64,000 bases of DNA, taken from Posidonia oceanica. Its lineage: Eukaryota > Streptophyta > Magnoliopsida > Alismatales > Posidoniaceae. The notes beneath the pieces were generated by a model. That model worked only from the letters and a program-made list of their open reading frames with translations, was not told the origin of the DNA and made no database searches. The position numbers and the translations under genes are program-made. The stretch is from the NCBI GenBank assembly GCA_037176725.1, contig JAZBRS010000075.1:79858001-79922000 (forward strand), written 5' to 3'. The first letter of the stretch is position 1. The number at the start of each line of letters is the position of its first letter. Below are positions 36,121-47,846 of this stretch, in pieces.

Positions 36121-38642
36121 TCAAGCTGGAGCATACATGTCTATCATGCCCAACTTGGTACACAAGGACTCAAAAACCCCTACACTCAGTCCTTTGGTGA
36201 AGATGTCAGCTAGCTGCTCTGATGATTGTGTGTATGGCGTAGAAATAACTCCTTTCATCACCATGTCCTGTACATAATAACAATCAACCTCTATGTGCTT
36301 TGTGCACTCATGAAAAGTGAGATTATTAGCAATGAATATGGCAGTTTGATTGTCACAATGCATCGGTATAGGCATCTTAACAGAAAACCAAGCTCTAATA
36401 AGAGTGACCTGATCCACATCATCTTGCAAGTCGTCTGAGCCATAGATATGTACTCTGCCTCTGCACTGGATCGAGACACTACGTTTTGCTTCTTACTGCG
36501 CCTATATATGTGCAGAAATCAGATGTGGACTTCCTATCTCCTCGATCTCCTGCATACCCTGAATCTGAGTAAGTCTTAATCTTCATATGACCATTCCTCT
36601 TGTAAACTAAGCCTCTTCCTGGAGCACCTTTGACATAGGCAATGACACGTAAAGCTCCACTCCAGTGTACTCTTCTGGGCTCAGGCATGAACTGACTCAG
36701 TAAACTGACTGCATAGGAGATATCTGGCCGAATCACTGTCAAATATATAAGTTTCCCAATCAATCGTTTGTACTGACCAGGGTCCTCTAACAGCTCTGAA
36801 GTGGTATCTCAGAAGGATGGCGTCTGCTCAATAGGAGTATTCTCTGGCTTGCATCTTAAAAGTCCTGTTTCCTAGAAGAGGCCAAGGACATACTTTCTCT
36901 AGGATAGTGTCATTTTTTCATTGGCATAGGCAAACTCAATGCCCAGAAAGTATCTTGGCTTTCCCATATCCTTAGTGAGAAAGTGTGTCCTAAGGTGTTC
37001 TTTTATTTCTTCAATGTCCTTTGCATCACTGCTTGTCATCAATATATCATCAACATATACCGCGAGGAGCACACATCCACAGGTAGCCTTCCTAAAGAAG
37101 ACAAAGTGATCAACAACACATCTCTGAAACCCCCTGTCATAACCACCTGACTGAATTTATCAAACCAAGCTCAGGGACTCTGTTTTAGACTATAAATAGC
37201 CTTCTTCAGCCTGCATACTCTATCCTCCCCCTGAGCAACATACCCTGGAGGTTGCTCCATAAGCACAGAATGTGTCAGATCACCGTATAAGAATGCATTC
37301 TTGATATCTAATTGGCACAGCTCCCAAGAATTGTTTATGGCAAGAGACAAGATCACTCGGATGGAATTGAGGTGGGCAATAGGAGAGAAAGTCTCCTTAT
37401 AGTCGATACCATATGTCTGAGTGAATCCTCGAGCAACCAGTCGGGCTTTGTATATATTTACTGTGTCGTTTGCCTTGTACTTTACAGTGTAGACCCATCT
37501 GTAGGTGACTATAGTAGTTCCGATAGGACAGGTCACCAACTCCCAAGTGCCACGAGCTGTTAATGCAGCTATCTCCTCATCTATAGCTGCTTTCCATTGA
37601 GGAAATAATAGTGCCTCCTGATGATTCCTGGGAACAGACTCAGAAGAGATAAATACGACAAAACTACGGAAACGATGGTGAAGAGAGTCATAAGAAACAA
37701 AATTGGAGATTGAATGAGCAATGGAAGAACGGGTATCTTTGCGAAGTGCGATTGGAAGATCAGAATCATTTGAGAATGGATTTGCATTTGCGGAGGAGGC
37801 CGGTTCTGTCGTTATAGGCACTTGTGTCTGTTGGCGATGCCGATATACCTACAAAGGATGGGAAATCTCCTTACTGACAGTGGGGTTGTCCTGGTTGCCT
37901 GTGGCAGGTAGCTCAACAATAGACATGAGAGGAATAACTATTGGACTCAAAAAATGTGACAGCGACAGACACAAAATATCGTCTGTTTGGAGGATGGAAA
38001 CATTGATAACCCTTTTGAGTTCTGGAATAACCAACAAAAATACATTTGATTGATCTGGGAGATAATTTATCAAGTCCAGGAGAAAGATCCTGAACAAAAG
38101 CAAGACACTCAAAAACTCGAGGGGTTAATGTAAACAATTAGTGTCTGGCCAAAGACACTGAAGTGGGACCTCACCTCTTAAAGGAGTAGAGGGCATCCTA
38201 TTTATAAGATATGTAGCAGTGAGGACAGCATCTGACCAAAGGTGTTTGGGAACCTGCATGAGGAACATGATGGTGCGAGTAACATCTAATATATGTCTAT
38301 GTTTGCGCTCATAACCCCATTTTGTTGAGAGGAGTGAAGACAAGTAGTTTGATGTATAATACCTAAAGATGCACAATAATACTCAACCCTGAATTGGACA
38401 AATTCAAGAGTATTATCAGTGCGTAAACATTTTGGAGTAACATCAAATTGATTTTTTATTTCTGTAATAAAAGATTTGAGTACATAAAAAATATGACCTC
38501 GATCTTTAAGCAAGTATACGCAAGACACTCGTGAGAAATCATCAATAAAAATAATGTAATAGCGATGCCCAGACACAAACAGAATTCTGGCAGGACCCCA
38601 GACATCACAATGGACTAACTCAAACAAAGTTGGACTCGACAC
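36121..38642 (-). pseudogene. Copia C pol relic: integrase, RT, RNase H
   Basis: Minus strand. Integrase is 38642-38286 (FELVHCDVWGPA, FIDDFSRVSCVYLL, HSSQQNGV) continuing through 38376-38125 (YERKHRHILDVTR) and 38137-37913 (IKCIFVGYSRTQKGY). RT is 37821-37171 (ALTARGTWELV, YKARLVARGFTQTYG, AIYSLKQSP), followed by an intact YVDDIL box around 37060-37040 and the LIGKLIYLTV block at 36763-36479. RNase H is 36479-36121 (SRSSAEAEYISMA, HIEVDCYYV). Stops and shifts interrupt it between RT halves and in RNase H. RT 37821-37171 is the longest intact coding piece in the window's retroelements (216 residues). Confidence 0.9.
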
Positions 38643-38839
38643 AAGACGTAAATACCTAAAGGAAGTACGATGGTGTTTACCAAATTGACAAAACTCACAA
38701 TCAAAAGGAAAGATGGAGACCTAAGGCAAAGCCTGTTGCAACTTCTGGTGGGATGGATGACCTAACCGGTAGTGCTACAGAACAGATCGCTCAGAGGTGG
38801 ACGCTACAGACGCTAATCCTCGTAGTATATTGTCACTGA

Positions 38840-40130
38840 TCAGTAGGTACATGCCATTGCTTCGTTCACAGCCCAAACCAATCCTCCTCTACGTCTGCAA
38901 AGCCTAAAAAATGCAATGAAAAGGAAAGAAGGTGGCATAACAAAGTAATTGTTTTGTAATAGCACTAATAGAAAGTAGGTTAACAGGGAATCAGGTACAT
39001 ATAGGACATTTTCTAGTGAAAGCTGTGAAGAGTACAATCCCTTCTCCAGTAATAGGACAAAACCGACCATCAACGACGGCCATTGATCAAATATCAGAAA
39101 GCTGGACCAAGCGTGTAAAAAGATTTTTTGTACCTGACATATGGGAGAAGGCACTGGAATCAATGATCTAGGAGGGATTCCTGGACGTAAGGAGAGCACT
39201 AGTATTTGTGGAAGTAGTATGGGAGGCAGTGGCTGCGGAATCAGTGACCTTTAGTTGTAAGAGCTGTTCATAGTCAGCCTGAGAAATGGTAACCATCTAC
39301 TCTTCACTAGTGGAAGTGGTGGGTGTAGACTCTGTAGTAATATGGGCTATCGAAGGTCGACTAATCAAATCCTAGCATCTGTTAACCCGATGACCTGTCT
39401 GTCCACAATGAGTGCAACGAGGGCGTCCTCCATTGTCTGTACGGCCACGACCACCCCCGCAGGGGCCACTACGCCCTCAACCACGTGTAGCTGCCATGGT
39501 TGACTGATCGGACACTAGAGATGGCGTGGCTGTAGAAATACGTAAGACTCTGGCAAAGGTAAACTGTAGATCAAGTACACTCTCAGCTCCTAAAATCTAT
39601 CCCCTGATCTGAGAGCTGAGATCCAGATTCAAACTGAAAAGGTAGATCGCCACAACCAGCTCTTTACAGTACTACTTCATCTGAGTGACATCATCAGTCA
39701 AAGGTTAGTAGATCTCAAGCTCATCAAGCAAAACTCGCAGAAGTGTAAAATGCTCCTGAACTGAACGATCACCTTGCCATAAGGTGAACAACTGCTTGTA
39801 TACTTCGAAGACTTTGGATATGTTTTTCTCGTGACCATACGTGAGATATAACATATCCCAGGTCTTCTTTGCCGACCGCAACATTATGACGCCCCTTGCA
39901 ACTGTAGATTCCATACTATTCATCTACCAAGATACTATAGCTGCATCATCCGCATACCGGTCATCGTATGTTGCATCTTTGTTGTCAGGAGGAGGCTTTG
40001 TAAGGTGACTCATCTTGCGATGGGTTGCAATAAAAGTCTCGAAACTTTGCGCCCAAAGAAGATAATTCTTGCCGTTTAATTTTTCAGAGGTCCCACTAAG
40101 ATTCTTCACCAAAGATTCACGCGCCGCCAT
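38840..40130 (-). pseudogene. Copia C gag-protease relic
   Basis: Gag starts at 40130 (LNGKNYLLWAQSFETFIATH), continues at 39923-39705 (YGHEKNISKVFEVYKQLF), then breaks down. The zinc-knuckle region near 39430-39370 and protease near 39180-39100 are too decayed to give clean motifs. It clearly shares ancestry with the gag of Copia B. Confidence 0.8.
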
Positions 40131-40600
40131 GGAGATAAGTAGGAAACGCTGTTTGATTTGTCATAGCCGGTAAAGAAGGATGACTGACTTGTTGTGGAAA
40201 GAGATCAAAAGAACGCACAACCGCCATCCGGTAATACAAACACATAGTTTGGAGGCACAAATACGTGTGGATATCACGTATCCACACACAAACAGAGACT
40301 TTAGACTGGTAGGAGGCCTAGAACATGGCCGAAGGAGGTGGACGACGGGCCTGAAGGCCTGGAAAGACTGTGTCGGCGGGCCAGAAGGGTCTGGAAGACC
40401 TTATCGGCGGCATCGATGACTCTAAAGGGGTTGTCCTGGGTGGCCGGCGGGACTGGACAGCCCTGCTAGGGCTGTCGGCACCCTTGGAGGGGTGTTCTTG
40501 TGCTGTCGACGACACTGGAAGTTAGATTGGAGGCTGCCGAAGAAGAGAGAAGGGGCCGACGGCAGGTATGAGGGTTGATGGCTGCCTAGGGTTTGTCCCT

Positions 40601-40766
40601 GAACTCTAGTACCATGTAGAAAGTAAAAATAGAGGAAAAAGAATCTGTGTTATTCTAAGAGTGTAATTACATATATATGGGATATATCAGATACCTTAGA
40701 CTGGATGGATATCCAATAAGCCGATTACCCACTATAGTTCTAATACATAATATAACTTCTCTAACA
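40601..40766 (-). repeat. 5' LTR and primer site of Copia C
   Basis: The LTR is 40615-40766; the neighbouring minus-strand TGGTACTAGAG resembles a decayed initiator-Met primer site. The leader 40131-40600 is non-coding. Confidence 0.85.
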
Positions 40767-40771
40767 ACTAT

Positions 40772-43700
40772 CATCTAGCCAAATCTTGAGTAGGCTCACT
40801 CAATAAATTTGGTTGGACAGCTCATCGGTCGAATTGTACTAGTGCAAATAAATACTATATCGAAATGAAGAATGAGAATCTTTAAAGCAAGCACATCCTA
40901 TTTTAAGGCCAAGTGGTGTGGGTGAAAATTCTAAATGTATGATAGTGGGTGATGGCAATGTGGGAGTATTCCTATAAACTCAAGATTTGTTTATCAAACC
41001 ATTCATCGTAAATAGCTCTCCATTTTTACGAGTACAATGCTGTTAGTTCCTAGGTCCATTATCCTAATTATCTTGCTTCTTTTGTTATACCATTATTCTT
41101 CATTTTAGAAGATGGTTTTGTATAGAGGTCATGGGTTTTGATGTAGGGTGCTTCATTTGTTTAATCGACTCTTCAATCGTGTAATCGATTGAAGCATCTA
41201 CATCGGGCTTTGATTCTCTGTGTACTTCTGTACTTTTTTATAACGTAGGTGATGTTATCGTGATGTAGTTTCAAGGAGTAATACATAACGTCCTTAAAAA
41301 AAAAACATAACTTAACGCAACATAGAACTGAGTATATCTATGCTTATGTTAAACAAATTGAAACATATAACATAGTGGCATTATAGGGCATAACTCATTT
41401 ACTCATGTTTGTCTAGATCTAGAAACTTGCATTGCATAGGTAGTGTTTTCATAAGGGGAGATTATTTTATCACTTGTCCAGCCCAATCGGAGATGATGGT
41501 AAACCATCAGTAGTACTCTTCTTGTATCATCAAACAACAAAGGGACTATTCATTTCTTGAAAGACATGGTTTAACTTTTGTATCTGAATTATTTTTTATT
41601 TTATTGATCTTAATTTTTTCAAGAAAACTTAAGAGGTGGGCAGAATTTTCAGTTTTCAGCTTTGGAGAAAGGTTAAGCTCATTGGCGGTTCTAGGTACCC
41701 TAACTTACATATGAAACTCTGTTCCCTCTCACTTCCACAGCACTTGTGCGTTTACCAACATATTTTATACCATATATTGAAGAAAACAATAATAGATCAC
41801 ACTCTAATACAGTAATACCTATGTTTCACACGGTCCTGTAGCTTTGCCTAGCACTTCAAAAATCCCGGTTGATTAAAAATCGAATTAATAGATAAACTCT
41901 TCTCTGCTCCATTGCCTGAATCTTTAATATCTAGGGCCAACCACTTCCTTGAACTCGCAGGAAAGGATAAGTAGAATATAAAGTTAGGCCAATCTCCATG
42001 CCCCACAATGGTTGGAATTTTTCGTTATTGGTGAGAGGAAGCAGCCTGCTACAATAATTGCTGTTCCAATTTAGCTTTTCTCAGAAAGTAAGATGAAAAA
42101 TATCAAAGTATTCCATTAAATCTGCTACTTTTACCTCTCTGACAGTCCTTCCTGTTCCCAAATCCTAATACAATCCCATCTTGTATTTGTTTTTACCCAT
42201 ATCCGTAATCCATGTGACCCAAGTGAACTACTCTCATGATTTTTTTATTGATTTTGTATGGGTGGACCTGTTTTTCCCTCTCTCTCTTTTTTTTTTTTTG
42301 AGAAGCGGTAGTATGGACGGACCTGATATCATGTAGCCCATGATATATCAAAGTCTTTGCCAAAACCCCTGTCCCCTGGTTAAGATTTACTGGTGCATGT
42401 TACCTCGTTTCTGGATAAGACATCAACTATTTTCTAGATCAAGGAGCCATAATTAGATTATATATCTCCAGGAATACCACAAGTGTGTTGTTGAGATGTG
42501 GAAACAAAAATTCATATCCCAAGATTGGAGGATTAGCCACCGAGATTGTAGTTTGCTGTTATATCTATACAAGGCAGGGGCAAATTTAATATTCAATCTT
42601 GTTTTTCAAACTCATTTGAAATTTTCTCTGGGGTAATGCCATTACTGAAATAAAACACATGCTTATGTTTTTCAATCTTTTTGAAGTTTTCTCGGTAGTT
42701 ATGTACTACATCAGTAAATCTTTTCTTTTTCAAGAATTTTGTACAATGGTGTTTTTAGAATCTTACAATAGAAATGCAAGCTCATATTCCTCAACCCATG
42801 TTTTTCTTTTGTCTGCTCATTTTTAAGCAGAATACAAGTTCCATTAATTTTTGTGTGCAACTCATCGGAAGTTCTCAGAAAATACAAATTGGAGAAACTA
42901 GGTTCATGGATTACTTCTACTAGTTTTCCATTTTCCTTTTGCAACGAATGCATCCTTTAGCTGAACAGTGTTTCAAAGGGCAATGGTCTTCAGAAATTCC
43001 AGACAACACTCAGTAAACAGTAAACACAGGTAAAAGGAAAAAGGCAACTAGAAACGACTCATCAGTCACTATCCAACTTGAAACCCCGCTTGCCATGATG
43101 CACGTGTGGCGGGACACGTGTTGGAAAAAACAGTGATTTCAGCCTTGCCCCGTTCTACGTAGATGTTGAAGAATCTCTTTTCTTTGCTGTCCGATAACAC
43201 CAAGAATCTGTGCCGAGTGTGGATGACGATGTCGGTGCCCTCCTGCCATGTGTCGACATTGCGACTGTCGAAGTCCCACAAGACGACAAAAAAGGGTCAG
43301 TACCACAAAAGGAAAAACGTAGACTTTAACCCATGATTTCAACTCGAGTCGAGTTGAGTCCTAACCCGAGTTCGACAGCGTTGGGTTCCAACGAGCAACG
43401 CGCAGCATGGACCGTTGGCTAGAGGAAGATTACATCGTAGATTTTGATGGGGTCATTTGGAGGTTGCCAATGCCAAGTGCGGGTTTATTTGTTTGTCTCA
43501 AGATTATTTGGATGACTGACAGTTGAACGGTAAGTTATCAATGAAATCTTGATATTTGGACTAAAGCAAATAAAAAAAATAGACAACGGAGAAGCAAAAA
43601 AAAAAAACTAAGTAGAGTAAGATTATTGGATCATTTGTGTTAGTCAAACAAGATTTGTTTTTTCTTCCGAACGGACCCATAGTATTGATTACTACATTCA

Positions 43701-43982
43701 AAAGTGGTTAGGCCAAAACTACTGTTATTGTGACTGGATTGAAGGGGAGAATGACTCATCATCAATATTTGAAAATTTATTCGGACTCACCTTGGATATT
43801 TTTCTTGGTAAATTTGGAGAATGCAGTGGATTGGAAGAACTCCGTAAATGATTCTATTTTCTATGTGACGTTCAAGTTCTGTTTATATTGGAGATTCCTT
43901 AAATTTGACAAGAAGTTGCTATCTTAAGAGAAAACCTGGATATTAATATTTGATGTATTGATGGAAGAAATTGCCTATTGTC
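40772..43982. other. Intergenic stretch, no gene recognised
   Basis: Contains the hairpin at 41140-41204. The minus-strand open frames at 43069-43281 and 43139-43342 overlap in different frames and match no family I recognise. Nothing else stands out. Confidence 0.4.
41140..41204. repeat. Compound hairpin, 65 nt
   Basis: The outer arms GATGTAGGGTGCTTCA / TGAAGCATCTACATC enclose a second perfect inverted repeat, CTTCAATCG / CGATTGAAG, which shares bases with the outer right arm. Confidence 0.6.
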
Positions 43983-43985
43983 TTA

Positions 43986-45131
43986 GGATCTGTTTGGCAG
44001 GATTTTTGAACAGCTTCTGAGCATGTAGTTTCTCACAGAAGTTGAAATAGTCTAAAAGTTCCACCAAACAGCCTCAAGCAGCGGTAAGTTTTTCTGAATT
44101 ACATAGCTTTTGGAATAGTCCTTCCTTTACATTTCTAGAAGCTGTTTTTTTTTCTTCATTTATCCTTCTATAATTTATGTTATTACTTAAAAAATATTCC
44201 ATATTTACAAAATCTACCACCGTCCTCATCCCAGCCACCATCCCCTTCCTCCTCCTCTGCTGCCACCTCCCAGCCCCTCGATGAGAATCTTTTCTCCGAC
44301 CTCATCTTCCAAGAAATCCACATCCAAGATTTTCAAACTCCTCAAGTTCGAGAGCCGTATGGGATTGGGAAGCCTAATCCAGGTGGAGAGGTGCCTCTGC
44401 TGGATTCAGTTACTGTACCAGTTGAGGTGGAAGTAATGGATGTTGAGGGAGCGGTCGCGGAGGAGAAGGACGGACTCAATGAAGTTGGAGAGGGACTCGG
44501 TCGCGTCCTCGGCGGTGGAGGCGGGGCCAAAGTCGGTCTTGGAGAAGGAGAGGTCGATGGAGGTCTTCCAGAGGTGGTAGAAGTGGCGGGAGAAGGCGCT
44601 GGTTTGGACAAGGTGTTTTGTTAGGAGGAGGAAGAGGATTTGGTGGAGGGCAAGCTCGAGCTTGTCCTCAAAAGTGATCGGCGTGTGTCGACTCCCTCCT
44701 CCCCCCTTATCTAGTTGGAGTCGCATCTTCCATTATTGAACCAGACTTTGCAAAATTAATCACTAACTATGGACGTAAATCATCAACTGCGGTGGCTTCT
44801 AGCGTCAAACAGCAGAGACACCGCCGGGGCCGTCGATTGCCTCTCCCGCTACCACCACCACCACGCCCTCCCCATGCCTCAACATTGCTGCGTGGTATCC
44901 AGTTGGGTTGTTTAACCATCGATCGTCGATCCACTGAGGAAGGAGGACTTCATGGATATTTTTGTCTTTTAACACAAATGGGTAAACCAGAATCAAGAAT
45001 GGATTCTTATTTTGCCAAACAAGTTTTTATCATTTCCTATAGAAGCTAACTTATAGAATTCATGTCAAAAACTAGCTTCTAACAAATAAGTCAAAAGTTA
45101 GCTTCTCCCATAAATCCTGCCAAATGGACCC
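43986..45131. mobile_element. Gene-carrying PIF/Harbinger-type non-autonomous element (F-box cargo)
   Basis: The left terminus GGATCTGTTTGGCAGGATTT and the reverse complement of the right terminus, GGGTCCATTTGGCAGGATTT, match at 17 of 20 bases. Both ends are flanked by TTA (43983-43985 and 45132-45134), the duplication used by PIF/Harbinger transposases. No transposase is present. The 1,146-bp element carries a GC-rich F-box/LRR gene fragment (44263-44726, minus strand) and a second GC-rich piece at about 44790-44960 of unknown origin, between AT-rich arms containing repeated AGAAGCTA motifs. The structure is that of a Pack-type element. Confidence 0.75.
44263..44726 (-). pseudogene. Captured F-box/LRR (FBD-type) protein fragment
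   Basis: The minus-strand frame starting at 44726 reads an F-box-like segment (LALHQILFLLLTKHLVQTSA, FSRHFYHLWKTSIDLSFS) and then FIESVLLLRDRSLNIHYFHL, the usual link to leucine-rich repeats in plant F-box/FBD proteins. After one in-frame TGA (44406-44408) the same frame continues with an LRR-like stretch (RLSNLRSLKILDVDFLEDEV). The fragment is about 150 codons of a family usually around 400 residues; the FBD end is absent. It lies inside the transposon at 43986-45131 and opposite to no other gene. Functional F-box proteins recruit targets to SCF ubiquitin ligases; this fragment is unlikely to do so. Confidence 0.8.
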
Positions 45132-45134
45132 TTA

Positions 45135-47629
45135 ATCTCATAGAAAGCTGAAGCTAACAATGCATTTGGATGGACATCTGGAAACTAAACTTGTGGTGAC
45201 AATTAGTTTTCGCATAAAAGTTGACCAAATAATATCTCATGGAATTTCACTATTTTTCAATGAAAATAGTGAAGAATTGCATGTGGACGGTTTATGAACG
45301 AAGATAAGTATCTTCATACAAATATAAATAATTTAATTTAAATTGTTTATTTTCAATTATCGATTAGAAGATTTAGCTTGTATGAATCAGTATTGGTTTA
45401 ATATCAATAATGTATAATCGAACTTTTTCCCATAGAGCGATAGGTTTAGATTGCGATTATCCCACAATAGCCTATGTATTTGAAATTCACAGAAACAAAC
45501 AATTTCATAAATAATTTTCAGGAAATAATATGAAACAATTTGAACAAGTGAACTTCATAGATGGTCTTTTTAAATCTGAAAAAGGAAATATTGGAACCCT
45601 TACCATAGCAAAAGAACCTGCATTACTACTAGCCACTTCATGGTTGTTTTAGAGGAGATGACGAAAGGCATAAAGAAGATTTTATTTATTCCAAAAAATT
45701 CATGAATAAATAAAAGGGGTGGGTTGAGATAAGTTCGTGTCCTTTAGAGTCATTCTATGGCTAAACATGTTAGATCTTGACTCAACCAATTTAATATAGA
45801 TCATATTTCTTAGATGTAGACTCGATTTGTCTCCTTGACTTGCACAAGTTTTTTCTTTTTATATATCAAAATTCATGAGATTGTGTATAACTTTTCCAAT
45901 GACAAGCATCAATTCTTAACACATTCCAATCTGGGTGAGATCTTGGTTTGAGAGTTATTTCACACAGTTTTAGCTTATATGCAAATATGTAGTGAAAACA
46001 ATTTTACAATTAGTATATTGAACGGGGAAAGGAAAGTAAAAGAAAAAATAGTGAGAGTCGAGCACTAGAGGTGTTTTTTGTTACTAGAAGTCCAAGATAG
46101 AGTGGAAATGTAGGGACTTTGAAATAATATGAATTTTAATTAAAAAAAGAAACAATATGATTTTATACTAGATCATTTTGTGTAACTGTTATTTTGCTTG
46201 GTGTTTTCTATCTTATTGGTAGAAATCCTTTGTTTCCTACATAAATGCGCTAATCGGGTCAAATGAGTCTATGATGTTAAGAACCTTGTCTCTAATATCA
46301 CCAGTTTTTCGAATAGGTTAAGGTCTAGCTATACCCACTAGACTTAAAAGTGAAATTTAATTTAATGAATTGAGTTTGTAATCACTTGTTCAAAATAGTA
46401 AAGCCTCGTAGTCTTTGTACTAGAGGTTGAGAATTGGAACATTACAGATACATAAATGCAGTTACCAAGTTAATACTTCTCCATGTCTATGGAGCGAAAT
46501 CTCATACCTACCTGTGACCATCACCAAACACTTGTCAAGAACACGTAGCACGTACAAAACGTATTGAAGTCTGACAGATATCTGGTCTTTCCGTTTTACC
46601 TACGCCCAGTGCACATTTCTCCTTTTCATTTGAAAACGAGATGGTCTTCGACAGAAACGTACGTGCACCAACGTCCTGTGGGGTATCTTTTTTGAGCGGT
46701 GCCGTGAAAAGCACACGACACTAATGGATAAGAGGAGTTGGTGGAAATCCTTTCGTGAATGATGCCATCGTCGCCATCAAATCCCTTCACGGTTCTTTCC
46801 TCGAGTTATGAGGCCTCTTTTACCAACCAAGTGTAGTCATAAATTCACGGTAGTTGCATGCTTGAGATGGTGCATGTCATGGTAATTTCATAGAAGAGGT
46901 GTTGGGGCAGATCTAAATTGCGGGTGAATTCATGGAGGATGGGGCCGATGGCTTCCTCAATGATGAAGGAGATGATAACAATTAGGAGCCTCCTCTTTCG
47001 GCTTTCTTTCTGCTTTTACAATCTACCCTATTCTCGTCATCATTGTCTTAATGCGTTTTACTTTTCTTTCTTTGGAATAAAAACTACTTAACGAGGAACG
47101 GGAAATTTCCATGAGCACTGCCTGTATGGCTAGATAGTGGATTAAGTTTACTTTTCTTAGGAATAAAAACAACCTAATAGAAAAGAAAGGAAAATTCCAT
47201 GAACACTCCCAATATTGCTTGATAGTGTATTTAGTATGCCTGCAACTGGAGTTAAAGCCAGTCCAAACTTTATGTGTGGTGTCTCGTTTACAAAAAAAAA
47301 AAAAAAAAACTTTATGTGTGGTGTGACATTGTGCAAATCCTGGTTACGAACAGATTTGTTGCAGTGGTGCAACATTCTCAAAGATGTCAAGATTGATTTA
47401 CTGATGTAATTCTTTGGATCAGATTAGGATCCATATGGGACAACAAAGAGACGTACAGCCTATAGAAATGGACCCGAGTCTACAATGAATAGTGGAGGAT
47501 CCAAACGATGTTGGTAAGTTCTTCCAGTATGTTATGTATTCCTCTCATCTCCCTTGTCATGTCTACTTGACTACTTCTGTTTGATTAGAAGAAAATGCCA
47601 AACAATTTACTGCATCTGGAGAATGCAAT
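45135..47629. other. Intergenic stretch, no gene recognised
   Basis: AT-rich. It includes a perfect 11-bp inverted repeat near 45248-45275 (TTCACTATTTT / AAAATAGTGAA) and a tandem duplication at about 47057-47233: units starting TACTTTTCTT, with GGAATAAAAAC, AAATTCCATGA(A/G)CACT and TTG/GCTAGATAGTG shared. AACTTTATGTGTGGTGT is repeated at about 47266 and 47310 around a poly(A) run. Confidence 0.45.
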
Positions 47630-47632
47630 TAA

Positions 47633-47843
47633 GGGTTTATTTGATAATCATTATTGATACTTATGAATCAAACATCATTTATGTTAGATTATTTCAATAC
47701 ATTAGTTTTTCGTTTATGAATAAAAGTTTTCAAAAATGTTGATTTTAAAAAATTATAGAGATTAATCTTTTAAAAAACGTTATTTATAAGAATAATCTAT
47801 TTTTTCATAAGTGCTATCAAACACAGTGTTATCAAACACTATC
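47633..47843. mobile_element. Tourist-like MITE (211 bp)
   Basis: The ends GGGTTTATTTGATAA and (reverse complement) GATAGTGTTTGATAA continue into matching CACTTATGAA-type sub-terminal sequence. TAA flanks both sides (47630-47632 and 47844-47846). No coding capacity. Confidence 0.6.
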
Positions 47844-47846
47844 TAA

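Larger units (their letters stand above)
35962..40766 (-). mobile_element. Copia C: near full-length Ty1/copia element, same group as B
   Basis: The LTRs are 35962-36114 and 40615-40766 (153 and 152 bp). The flanks GCTAT (35957-35961) and ACTAT (40767-40771) match at four of five bases, giving the insertion boundaries. Domain order on the minus strand is as in B, with the same CTCCCCTTCAAGCTGGAG junction at the 3' LTR. It begins only 113 bp from the end of Copia B, in the same orientation. Confidence 0.92.
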
